Below the pieces are notes generated by a model that was given only the letters and a program-made list of their open reading frames with translations, searched no databases and was not told the DNA's origin. Below are positions 55,885-64,000 of a DNA stretch of 64,000 nt, piece by piece. The stretch's first letter is position 1. Every line of letters begins with the position of its first letter. The translations under genes and the position numbers were made by a program. The DNA is from Paroedura picta (Eukaryota; Chordata; Lepidosauria; Squamata; Gekkonidae): contig NC_135372.1 in assembly GCF_049243985.1 (NCBI RefSeq), positions 73,309,818 to 73,373,817 on the forward strand, written 5' to 3'.

Positions 55885-56366
55885 AGGGCCTATTCTGCGC
55901 ATGCTAGATGATGTGCTTTCAGTGCACTTTCAAAGTAGATTTTCCTGTTCTGCTCAGGAAAATCCAGCACAAGATTAAGAGTACACCACGAAAAAAAGGA
56001 CAGTTCAAAATTATTGTAACAGAAAACAGAACCTATCCTGGGCTATACTAAACAATTTCACAATAAATATAAATAAACGTTTCTTATCTCTTCTTTTATA
56101 TATATATATATATATGTATATTAGAACAACCAGAACGGCCTCTAGATTGAACCGTTTTCAAGTCACTTGAAAACGGTTCAATCTAGAGGCCGTTCTGGTT
56201 GTTCTAATATATATATATATATAAAAGAAGAGATAAGAAACGTTTATTTATATTTATTGTGAAATTGTTTAGTATAGCCCAGGATAGGTTCTGTTTTCTG
56301 TTACAGGAAAATCCAGCAGCAAAAACACACTGAAAGTGCATTATCCAATGTGTGCGGAATGGCCCC
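55885..56366. mobile_element. TIR DNA transposon nested in CR1
   Basis: Ends GGGCCTATTCTGCGCAT and, inverted, GGGGCCATTCCGCACAC. Subterminal blocks GTGCTTTCAGTGCACTTTC and GAAAGTGCATTATCC are also inverse to each other. It is interrupted at about 55970-56303 by a palindromic insertion. The target duplication is unclear, so the superfamily is left open. Confidence 0.65.
56015..56305. repeat. 291-bp near-perfect palindrome
   Basis: The left arm (56015-56163) and right arm (56165-56305) are inverted copies around a single central base, in CAAGTCACTTG. They differ only in the length of an internal TA run. Ends are TGTAACAG and CTGTTACA. The insert 55970-56303 that contains it lies between 15-bp direct repeats CAGGAAAATCCAGCA (55955-55969 and 56304-56318). 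Confidence 0.92.
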
Positions 56367-56404
56367 TGGTCCGATCCTCTGGGGTAACAGTTTGTTTAAT
56401 GCCT

Positions 56405-57049
56405 GTTCCAGCTTTTACCCTTTCCCCCCAAAAGTGACAAATACTCACCTCAGCCGATAAGCATGCTTCTCACTTAGCATCTGGCACTAGAATAAAGAGG
56501 ATTACAAACACCAAGCAGACAAGCATTGTAGTCATGCACCCCAGTAGAACGTGGAAGATGACGTCTACCTATCCACCAAACACCTTTATTGCCAACAACC
56601 CTCTAAGAAATTAAGCCCGTGGTTTGTGGGCCCTTCCACATCTCCAGGATTGTTAATGAGATGATGGTTGAATTAGATTTGCCAAAGATTTATAAAAATG
56701 TGCATCTTGTTTTCCATTCCAGTTTGTTGCTTCGAACAATTTCCCTTTGCAATGGGAATTTTGCATATTCTACAAACATTGCTTAATTCCACTCTTATCA
56801 GTAGCCAGCCTAAGAAGAATTACACCCTTCTAAGACAAATGCTTTCAATACATTTATGAGGATGCTGTAATTCTGTTCAGGACTGCACTGGAAGGCAGGC
56901 AACATTTAACCTCAGAACTGGTGGACAGAGATATGACTGAATCTAGTATTCTGAAACAGAACCAGAATAGAATCTGGTAGATCTGGTATAGAATTTGGCA
57001 CGATAGCACCTATCAACATCTTTACTGGTTTTTAGATCTCAGTTCTGGC
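56405..57049. other. Unassigned intergenic stretch
   Basis: A diverged MITE remnant of the 39344 type lies near 56810-56890. No gene, RNA or complete repeat is recognised. Confidence 0.5.
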
Positions 57050-57051
57050 TA

Positions 57052-57313
57052 CATGACAAAATTTTATTGGTCAAAGCTGTTTGGCTGGGATGGGACAGTA
57101 CTTTAAGGAATGGTTTTGATTTAAAACAAATGCTGGTGGGTTGTTCCATAATTTTATTAGTCAAAGCTGTTTGGCTGGGGTGGGGGAGTACTGTCAGGAA
57201 ATTTTTCCATAATCATGGAACAACCAACCAGTTTAAAAAACAAAATCAAAACCTTTCCTGACAGTACTCCCTCTCTCCAGCCAAATAGCTTTGACCAATA
57301 CATTTTTGTCATG
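57052..57313. mobile_element. Palindromic Tc1/mariner-like MITE with TA target site
   Basis: Terminal inverted repeats CATGACAAAA and TTTTTGTCATG are flanked by TA on both sides (57050-57051 and 57314-57315). The arms of about 95 bp are inverted copies. An extra direct copy of the GTCAAAGCTGTTTGGCTGG block lies inside (about 57159-57215), so the element grew by internal duplication. TA duplications point to Tc1/mariner. Confidence 0.75.
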
Positions 57314-57359
57314 TAACTCCAGGGAAGTGTTCCTGACCCCTTTTTGATCTTTAGGAATC

Positions 57360-57525
57360 AGTTGAAAACTATTTTATTTAAGACTAGCAGTTCTAAATTG
57401 TGATTTTTAAATTTTGTTTTTTATGTATTTTATGTATATGTATTTTATTTATATCTATATCGTAAGTTGTCTTAAACTCTGTAAGGAAGAAAGAAGGCTA
57501 ATAATTATTTTAAATAAACTCTAGG
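57360..57525 (+). mobile_element. LINE 3'-end remnant
   Basis: Reads TCGTAAGTTGTCTTAAACTC then TAAATAAACTC at the end, the same form as other L2-type 3' ends here. No coding sequence. Confidence 0.45.
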
Positions 57526-57747
57526 ACATGCTGACAGATTCAGCCCATGTCCAAATTGATACCTGCTCCTATGAGTGTTAAGGTTGTAAAAAACATATCT
57601 TAAGCATCGCTTGCCCAGCTGACCATGTAATCCACATTCTCTCCTCAATGCGCCAGTTATGTGGCTACAAGATAAACTGTAAGATCATAATATGACTCCC
57701 TAGCCACTGAATCCAGTAGTGTAACATTGATAATGCAACATGTTCCG

Positions 57748-57982
57748 AAGGAAGGAAGGAAGGAAGGAAGGAAGGAAGGAAGGAAGGAAGGAAGGAAGGA
57801 AGGAAGGAAGGAAGGAAGGAAGGAAGGAAGGAAGGAAGGAAGGAAGAAAGAAAGAAAGAAAGAAAGGAAGGAAGGAAGGAAGGAAGGAAGGAAGGAAGGA
57901 AGGAAGGAAGGAAGGAAGGAAGGAAGGAAGGAAGGAAGGAAGGAAGGAAGGAAGGAAGGAAGGAAGGAAGGAAGGAAGGAAG
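57748..57982 (+). repeat. GGAA tetranucleotide microsatellite, about 235 bp
   Basis: More than 55 units of GGAA with one short AAAG run inside (about 57846-57865). Because 4 is not a multiple of 3, all frames stay open as KEGR or PSFL repeats; these are not genes. Confidence 0.98.
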
Positions 57983-58084
57983 ATAATAATTCACCTTTGA
58001 TGACTGAGAAATGGCTTGGAGGAGAGGTGAATTCTAGTAGATTCTTTGTTTTAGGAATTTGATAACCAAATCAAGCTTCACGTA

Positions 58085-58450
58085 TTTAAAAGGCTGCTGT
58101 ATTGAGGATGGAGCAGAGTTGTTCTGTCTTGCTCCGGAGGGACGGACAAGAACCAATGGGATGAAATTAATTCAAAAATAATTCCATCTAAACATCAGGA
58201 AGACGTTCCTGACAGAGTGTTTTCTCAGCGGAATAGGCTTCCTCGGGAGGTGGTGGTTTCTCTATCATTGGAAATTTTTAAACAGAGGCTGGATAGCCAT
58301 CTGACGGAGAGGCTGATTCTGTGAAGGCTTACGGGGCTGGCAGGTTACAGTGGATGAGCGATAGGGTTGTGAGTGTCCTGCATAGTGCAGGGGGTTGGAC
58401 TAGATGGACTAGATGACCCATGAGGTACCTGTCAACTCTATGGTTCTAAG
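58085..58450 (+). mobile_element. CR1 LINE 3' end, second subfamily
   Basis: Includes the words CGGAATAGGCTTCCTCGGGA and GGTGGTGGTTTCTC, which encode the RNRLPREVV-like CR1 C-terminus. The 3' UTR contains GCAGGGGGTTGGACTAGATG. 5'-truncated. The inverted copy at 63765 is of the same type. Confidence 0.82.
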
Positions 58451-58464
58451 CTCCCCTAATCTTT

Positions 58465-58645
58465 TTTTGCCTTCACTTGGATCGCATCAGATTGTAGAAG
58501 CAAAGTAGGGTACATTGTGCTTGCATGGGAGAACACCAAGGGAGTCCAAGTCCGAGGCAGAGGCAGGCAATGGCAAACTACCTGTGCTTATCTGTTGCTT
58601 TGAAAACCCTATGGGGGTTGCTTTATGTCAATTGTGACTTGATGG
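58465..58645 (+). mobile_element. 5S-rRNA-derived SINE
   Basis: The head matches 5S rRNA loosely (CAGATTGTAGAAGCAAAGTA, TGCATGGGAGAACACCAAGG), followed by the family body GGCAATGGCAAACTACCTG. Too diverged to be a 5S gene. Confidence 0.7.
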
Positions 58646-58924
58646 AACTTTCCTCCTCCACCACCAATGTTTTTAAAAAATATTTTGATTTTATTTTGTC
58701 AAGAGGAACTTTTAGGAGTTGATTCCAATATTACTGGACATAATATATTGGTTCATGCAAGATTTTGGATAGATGGGGCAGACATATTTGAAATAAACAA
58801 GTTTTTTGTCCTTTCACCTCCATTCCACAATGTACCACCTTGTTCCATCCTTTCTCCTCTGTCTGAATGCTAGGATGTGGAATGATATGGTTAGCCTAAT
58901 CTTATCATTTCCCAGAAGCTTATT

Positions 58925-59038
58925 AGAGTCAGTACTTGGATCAGGGATCTCTAGCAAAGACAGAGGAAGGCAATTAAACTACTACTATTTCTCAGGTGCC
59001 TTGAAAGCCCCTTGCTGGGGTCACCATAAATTCATTGG
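58925..59038 (+). mobile_element. 5S-derived SINE, truncated
   Basis: Contains AGTACTTGGATCAGGGATCT and the body segment with GGTGCCTTGAAAGCCCC, as in the copy at 58465. The 5' half of the 5S-like head is missing. Confidence 0.55.
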
Positions 59039-59041
59039 TGA

Positions 59042-59170
59042 GAGTCAGATTGGTGTAGTGGTTAGGAGCGCTGATTTCTAATCTGGCAAGCCAGTTTAAT
59101 TCCTTGCTCCCCCTCCACATGCAGCCAACTGGGTGACCTTGGGCCAAACTTGCCAATAAGTCACCAAGAG
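59042..59170 (+). mobile_element. CORE/MIR-like SINE, 3'-truncated
   Basis: Starts AGTCAGATTGGTGTAGTGGT and runs through CAACTGGGTGACCTTGGGC, then is lost. Same family as 21312-21579. Directly abuts a 5S-derived SINE. Confidence 0.75.
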
Positions 59171-60029
59171 CATTGGGTCCTGCAGAGCACTCAGGAAACC
59201 ATTCAGATCCGTGAATCTTAGTGGGCAGGCTAAAATATGCCTGTTGCCTACACCCATTTCATTTTTAAGGTCAAGTAAGATTCAACTGTTTTTCACAATG
59301 TAATGTTTATAATGTGAATAAATCTTATCATATTACAATTCTCAGAATGTTTAGAATTGAATTAGGGTGATAAGTAAATGGGGAAAAGTTCTTTAAAATA
59401 TTTCCTCAATCTATTGAAGTCAATGGGTTTGAAACAGTGTAATTGAATGGCACTGCAATTTAATTTTTATCTTAGATGTTTGTTGACCCTACTGTGTGCT
59501 CACACTAGCTAATATGATTTTTGCTCTTAAAATAGCACTAATTCCTTTTAAGAAATTTTCAGAGCAATCAGATATTGGCATATATAACACCATGCATGAG
59601 CCAATTTGCACATACAGCATCCTATGCTAATGAGCTCCCAAATGAAACAAATTTCAGCTGAGTGTTCAAAATAATTCCTGTTTATATAATAGTCTAATAA
59701 CAGATTGTGCAGTAAAAATAGAAACTGTTCTGGAATTGGTTTAATTTTTATAACATTTTCATTATGTTATGTTTTAAAATCAGCTATGTCCATAGATTAA
59801 GATTCATGTATGTGTGTCTAGGTTCACTTTTATGTGATTTCTAGTTCACAGATTCTCAGGCAAGAGGAGGTTTTGCCAGTATGTCCTATCTAAGGCCAGT
59901 TCAATCAGAAATGTAGGGACTGAATTGGTGACCTTCTCCATGAAAAAGTGTATGCTCTTCCATTGTCCACCAGAAGTCATGTGCCAAAAACTGGCAGTGA
60001 CAATGACAGTCAGTGAATGGGCTGGCATC
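59171..60029. other. Unassigned AT-rich stretch
   Basis: Only a short palindromic MITE remnant near 59400-59445 is recognisable. No gene is seen. Confidence 0.5.
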
Positions 60030-61823
60030 ATGAAATCATAGAATCATAGAGTTGGAAGGGGCCATACAGGTCATCTAGTCCAACCCCCTGCTCAATGCAG
60101 GATCAGCCCTAAGCATCCTAAAGCTTCCAAGAAAAGTGTGTATCCAACCTTTGCTTGAAGACTGCCAGTGAGGGGGAGCTCACCACCTCCTTAGGCAGCC
60201 TATTCCACTGCTGAACTACTCTGACTGTGAAATGTTTTTTCCTGATATCAAACCTATATTGTTGTACTTGTAGTTTAAAGCCATTACTGCATGTCCTCTC
60301 CTCTGCAGCCAACAGAAACAGCATCCTGCTCTCCTCCAAGTGACAACCTTTCAAATACTTAAAGAGGGCTATCATGTCCCCTCTCAACCTCCTTTTCTCC
60401 AGGCTGAACATTCCCAAGTCCCTCAACGTATCTTCATAGGGCTTGGTCCCTTAGCCCCAGGTCATCCTCATTGCTCTCCTCTGTACCCTTTCAATTTTAT
60501 CTACGTCCTTCTTGAAGTGAGGCCTCCAGAACTGCACACAGTACTCCAGGTGTGGTCTGCAGTGCTGTATACAATGGGACTATGACATCTTGTAATTTTG
60601 ATGCGATGCCCCTGTTGATACAGCCCAAAATGGCATTCGCCTTTTTTACCGCTGCATCACGCTGCTTGCTCATGTTTAGTTTACAATCCACAAGTACCCC
60701 AAGGTCTCGTTCACACACAGGGGCTTTACGCACCGGGATCTTTGTAGCAAATTGGTCACTGAATGAAAAATCGCCATTTAAAATAGTGGAATTTGTCGTT
60801 ATGCATACCTGCCTTTGTAGTGGAATCCAGTTGCATTTTGTAGCATTTCCCACAGGCTTCCGGTCTCGGCAGAAATCGCTAGAAAGGAAGCGCTATTGCC
60901 AAGCTCGTCCCGCCCCTGGCCGTCAAGCAGCCAATGGGCAGCCGTTAGCATGCTCCCAAACAGCCCCTTTCCCTTTAAGAAAGGTTTAAAAAAAAAAAAA
61001 ACCAGACCCATTGCAACGAATCTGTGTTAATTCGTTGCAACGGAGAGACCCATCCAGCTGCCTAGTGTGTTCGAGCTGTCGTTTGATCGTTGCCACGCTC
61101 CCTCCGAGTGAAAAAAAAAAATCCCCCCCCCCTCTCACGGGCCCGATTTTCGGCTGAATGAATGTGTAAAAAATAAAGGGAAAATACATCAGCAAACGGG
61201 CTTCTCTGTTCTTTGTGCTTAGTGACTGAAGGGGAGGGACTGAAGCCGGGGAAGCCTCTAAACTGAAAGAGGCTCGCTGGTGCGTTTATCCCCGCTCGCT
61301 CGGAGAAAAAAAAATGGCGATCGCTTCGCCGGAAGATCAGAGAAGAGAGCCAGGGGGAGGGACTTTGTAGAAACCGCAACAATGTTAACGCACAGGTCTT
61401 TTTCGCTAGTGTTGCAGATTGGTTGCAGGAGTGTATCGCTTTCCGGAGGGTGAATCCACTTTTGGGGATTTCCCTGAAAGCGCTACAAGGAAGCGCTTTT
61501 TGCAGATTGGTTTCAGGTGTGTGGCATATTGTCGACGACGTTGTGCAAAACAGCAAATCAGTAGCGTTTTCAATTGGCAACCATTGTGCTATTTTGAAGG
61601 CGTGCAAAAAGCCCCACAGTGTTACCTAGAAGCGTATCCCCCATCCAGTAGGCATGCTTTTCATTTTTCTGACCCAGATGCAGAACTTTACACTTACCTT
61701 TATTAAATTGCATCTTGTTCTCATTTGCCCATTTTTCCATTGTGTTCAGATCTTGTTGAACTCTGTCTCTATCTTCCGAAGTATTGCCAGTCCTCCCAAT
61801 TTGGTGTCATCTGCAAACAAATC
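60030..61823 (-). mobile_element. CR1 LINE, inverted, split by an ~894-bp DNA transposon
   Basis: The 3' end is at 60030 (+ strand AATCATAGAATCATAGAG, the CR1 ATTCTATG repeat). On the - strand, QQWNRLPKEVVSSPSLAVFK and MFSLEKRRLRGDMIALFKYL are clear, then CERDLGVLVDCKLNMSKQRD. The element is interrupted at 60721-61614 and resumes with the region before CERDLG, reaching the reverse transcriptase just upstream (61800-61823). Same subfamily as 52134-54757. Confidence 0.9.
60721..61614. mobile_element. Non-autonomous TIR transposon nested in CR1
   Basis: Terminal repeats GGGCTTTACGCACC and, inverted, GGGCTTTTTGCACGCC. The unoccupied CR1 site can be read from the copy at 54070-54090, which places a 5-bp duplication CACAG (60716-60720 and 61615-61619). 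The interior is GC-rich with long A and C runs and a small hairpin TTGCAACGAA...TTCGTTGCAA (about 61011-61041). No transposase is recognised. The superfamily is open. Confidence 0.8.
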
Positions 61824-62099
61824 CAGTTTCTGGGAATAGAAACCTCTTTGATGGGACTTTTAAGTTCTAGTGAGCTATGAAAATTTAATTAGTTTAGTGA
61901 CATGAAGTATGTTACTGAAATGAAAGGAGGACTTGGATGTTGCTAACCTGGGAGAGATTTTGGCATTCTGTAGGCCTACAAAACAGAGATTTTCCACCAG
62001 GTGTACGGTTGAGGCCAGAGACAGAGGAGGAGTGGGCAGGAAGATCTGATGTCACGCTAGTTCCAGCATGGATGTGACTAGTTGTCGTACTCTCTGGCG

Positions 62100-62296
62100 C
62101 ACTGGCTGGTAACCTAGTATTTAGTATCTTGTTGTCCTGTGTGTTTTTAATTTCTTAATTTTATAATGGGGATTTTAATGGGGTTAATTGGGATTGTTAT
62201 GATATTTTATTGTTGTAACCCGCCATGAGCCGGCATCCCAAGAGTGGCGGGTAATAAATTAAATGATAATGATAATGATAATGATAATGATAATAC
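62100..62296 (+). mobile_element. LINE 3' end with GATAAT tail
   Basis: Ends TTGTTGTAACCCGCCATGAG...GGCGGGTAATAAATTAAA followed by five to six GATAAT-type units. The layout resembles the L2-type copy at 2640-3840, but with another microsatellite tail, hence another subfamily. Confidence 0.65.
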
Positions 62297-62338
62297 ATCA
62301 AATTACAGTATAGGTTAGGATTTATTTAATTGGCTCAA

Positions 62339-62417
62339 CTTGTTGGAGATACAAAATCTAATTTCTTGTTGGAGGTACAAAATCTAGTTTCTTGTTGGAG
62401 ATACAAAATCTAGTTTC
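62339..62417 (+). repeat. Three-unit minisatellite, about 29-bp unit
   Basis: Three near-identical units built on TTGTTGGAGATACAAAATCT, adjacent to each other with one or two base differences. Confidence 0.9.
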
Positions 62418-63057
62418 ACAGACCAACATCTGTCCCCCCTCCCATGCTGCAACATAGGGAACTACAACCAAAAATGTTTACAAACTGCCAAACAAACTGT
62501 TGGGTATGCTGGGGTGAGGATGATACACTATATTCACAAATACTAGGAGCCTGCCAACAGCACATACCAGAAATGTGTTACCCATTATCTTCTGTCATGT
62601 TGTCTGAAAGGGGTGATACATAGATTTTGTATGCCTCTGTACATGCCATATGAAACCCAAATTTTTCAGTGTTCTGGTTTGTGTTCACCAATGCTGAATA
62701 TTCATGTGTTGCCCTTTCAAACAATGTGGTGACTGTTTGTATCAGGGGGACCTATGTGCAGCTGCCAGCCTCCCACTGCATATAACCACAGGTTCTGAAT
62801 AGGGCCCATGTGTCAGAATTATCCTAATCATGATGATAAAATATTTTTAGAAACCCATGAAATGTTATAATAATGTTGGTAAAGAGCCAATAAGGTTGCA
62901 CCTTGAAACACAAACACTTAAATATTTAAAGTGAGAAAAAAAGACAGTGGTGGCTCTTCCTACTATTCTTGGCATCTATTTCCCTCAGTGGATGTGGCAT
63001 GACCAATTCCATGATTATATGTTTAGCTTGTCAGATGGTAACTTATTGTTTGAAATC

Positions 63058-63335
63058 GAGAAGAAGAAGAGTTGGTTCTTATATATTTTTCCTACCCAAA
63101 GGAGGCTCAAAGCAGCTTACAGTCACCTTCCCATTCCTTTCCCCACAACAGACACCCTGTGGGGTGGGTGAGGCTGAGGGAGCCCTGATATCACTGCTCG
63201 GTCAGAACAGTTTTATCAGTGCCGTGGCAAGTCCAAGGTCACCCAGTTGTTTGCATGTGGGGGAGTGTAGAACTGAACCTGGCATGCCAGATTAGAAGTC
63301 CACACTCCTAACCACTACACCAAACTGGCTCTCAA
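63058..63335 (-). mobile_element. tRNA-derived CORE/MIR-like SINE
   Basis: An inverted full-length copy of the family at 21312-21579. The + strand begins GAAGAAGAAGAGTTGGTTCT and ends with the box A region complement ACCACTACACCAAACTGGCT. The MIR core is present as CAAGGTCACCCAGTTG. Confidence 0.85.
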
Positions 63336-63626
63336 GAGGAATCAAGTGTTGAAATATATAATTGGTTTTTCTCTTTCGCTTAACCTTTTGGGAAACAATT
63401 TAATTGTATTAGGCCAGTGAACAACTAGTAGAATACACAACTCCAAGACTTTCCTGTTTTGGCTTTTGTGGAAAAACTTCATAGTACAATACTTGGTTTG
63501 TACATTTTGGCTAAAAGTAATGGACCAGAGAGTATTGCCAACTCCTGGTTGGGAAATTCCTGGAGATTTGAGGGGCATAACCTGGGAGGGCAGGGAGGAA
63601 ACTCAGCATGGTATAATGCCATAGAA

Positions 63627-63685
63627 CAGGGGTAATCAACCTGTGGTCCTCTAGATGTCCATGGACTACAGGTTGACTACCCCTG
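63627..63685. mobile_element. Internally deleted hAT-type MITE with 8-bp TSD
   Basis: A 59-bp remnant of the palindromic family, with ends CAGGGGTAATCAACC and GGTTGACTACCCCTG. Flanking octamers CCATAGAA (63619-63626) and CCGTAGAA (63686-63693) differ by one base. Confidence 0.85.
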
Positions 63686-63764
63686 CCGTAGAAGATACCC
63701 TCCAGAACAGACATTTTCTTCTGGGTGTGTAGTGGTTAAAAACAGCAGACTCTAATATAGAGAG

Positions 63765-64000
63765 CTGAGATTAGAATAATATAATAATAGCATTGGAAGG
63801 GACCTCCTGGGTCATCTGGTCCAACCCCCTGCCCTTTGCAGGACACTCACAACCCTATTGCTAATCCACTGTAACCTGCCACCCCCTTGAACCTTCACAG
63901 AATCAGCCTCTCCATCAGATGGCTATCCAGCCTCTGTTTAAAAATGTCCAAAGATGGAGAACCCATCACCTCCCGAGGAAGCCTGTTCCACTGAGAAACT
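63765..64000 (-). mobile_element. CR1 LINE 3' end, running out of the window
   Basis: An inverted CR1 of the second subfamily, matching 58085-58450: + strand TCATCTGGTCCAACCCCCTG then CCGAGGAAGCCTGTTCCACT. It continues past the right edge. Confidence 0.82.

Larger units (their letters stand above)
55700..56400 (-). mobile_element. CR1 LINE fragment split by a nested DNA transposon
   Basis: On the - strand, 55700-55884 is the C-terminal CR1 region (+ strand GCCTGTTCCACTGAGGAACC), and it resumes after the insertion as CTGGTCCGATCCTCTGGGG at 56366-56390. It is a different subfamily from the long CR1 at 52134, closer to those at 58085 and 63765. Confidence 0.7.
61824..63057. other. Unassigned stretch with a LINE tail and a minisatellite
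   Basis: Besides the LINE tail at about 62100-62296 and the three-unit repeat at 62339-62417, nothing is recognised. Chance frames lie near 62947-63295. Confidence 0.5.

Noticed and set aside
57665-58062. KEGR and PSFL repeat proteins
   Set aside because: Pure translation of a GGAA microsatellite in several frames.
61062-61607. A 181-codon frame on the - strand in the nested transposon
   Set aside because: No transposase motif, includes runs coded by poly-A/T and poly-C, and crosses an internal hairpin; treated as chance.

Overview
This window is vertebrate nuclear DNA, most likely from a squamate reptile. The evidence is split genes with GT-AG introns, one CpG-island promoter, and a repeat mix of BovB (RTE), CR1 and L2 LINEs, a tRNA-derived SINE of the Sauria type, a 5S-rRNA-derived SINE, a CORE/MIR-like SINE and many short hAT-type palindromic MITEs. 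No RNA gene, CRISPR array, bacterial operon or clearly retroviral element was recognised.

Left part (1-8.2 kb, + strand): the last three coding exons of SLC35D1, the ER nucleotide-sugar transporter, with a long repeat-poor 3' UTR. From about 8.2 to 12.2 kb is the spacer between two convergent genes. From about 12.2 to 47.9 kb on the - strand lies MIER1, a transcriptional corepressor with ELM2 and SANT domains. I could place 13 coding exons giving a 501-residue protein whose exon phases and splice sites all agree. It starts in a 9-nt coding part of exon 1 inside the CpG island, passes through a 25-nt microexon, and ends in the long beta-type C-terminus. A short read-through tail after exon 12 could be the alternative alpha-type end.

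Right part (48.3-64 kb): accessory DNA made almost entirely of nested repeats. It holds two CR1 LINEs, each split by a later DNA transposon; paired BovB-end/SINE units; an inverted cluster of ~150-bp tandem repeats; a ~290-bp near-perfect palindrome nested inside a DNA transposon inside a CR1; a Z-DNA-like CG/CA-rich block; and a 235-bp GGAA microsatellite. In human the gene head-to-head with MIER1 is DNAI4 (WDR78), so this part may be its first intron, but I could not recognise a DNAI4 exon.

The order SLC35D1 / MIER1 / CpG island matches the human arrangement on chromosome 1p31. The two genes are not known to act in one pathway; they are neighbours by conserved synteny.
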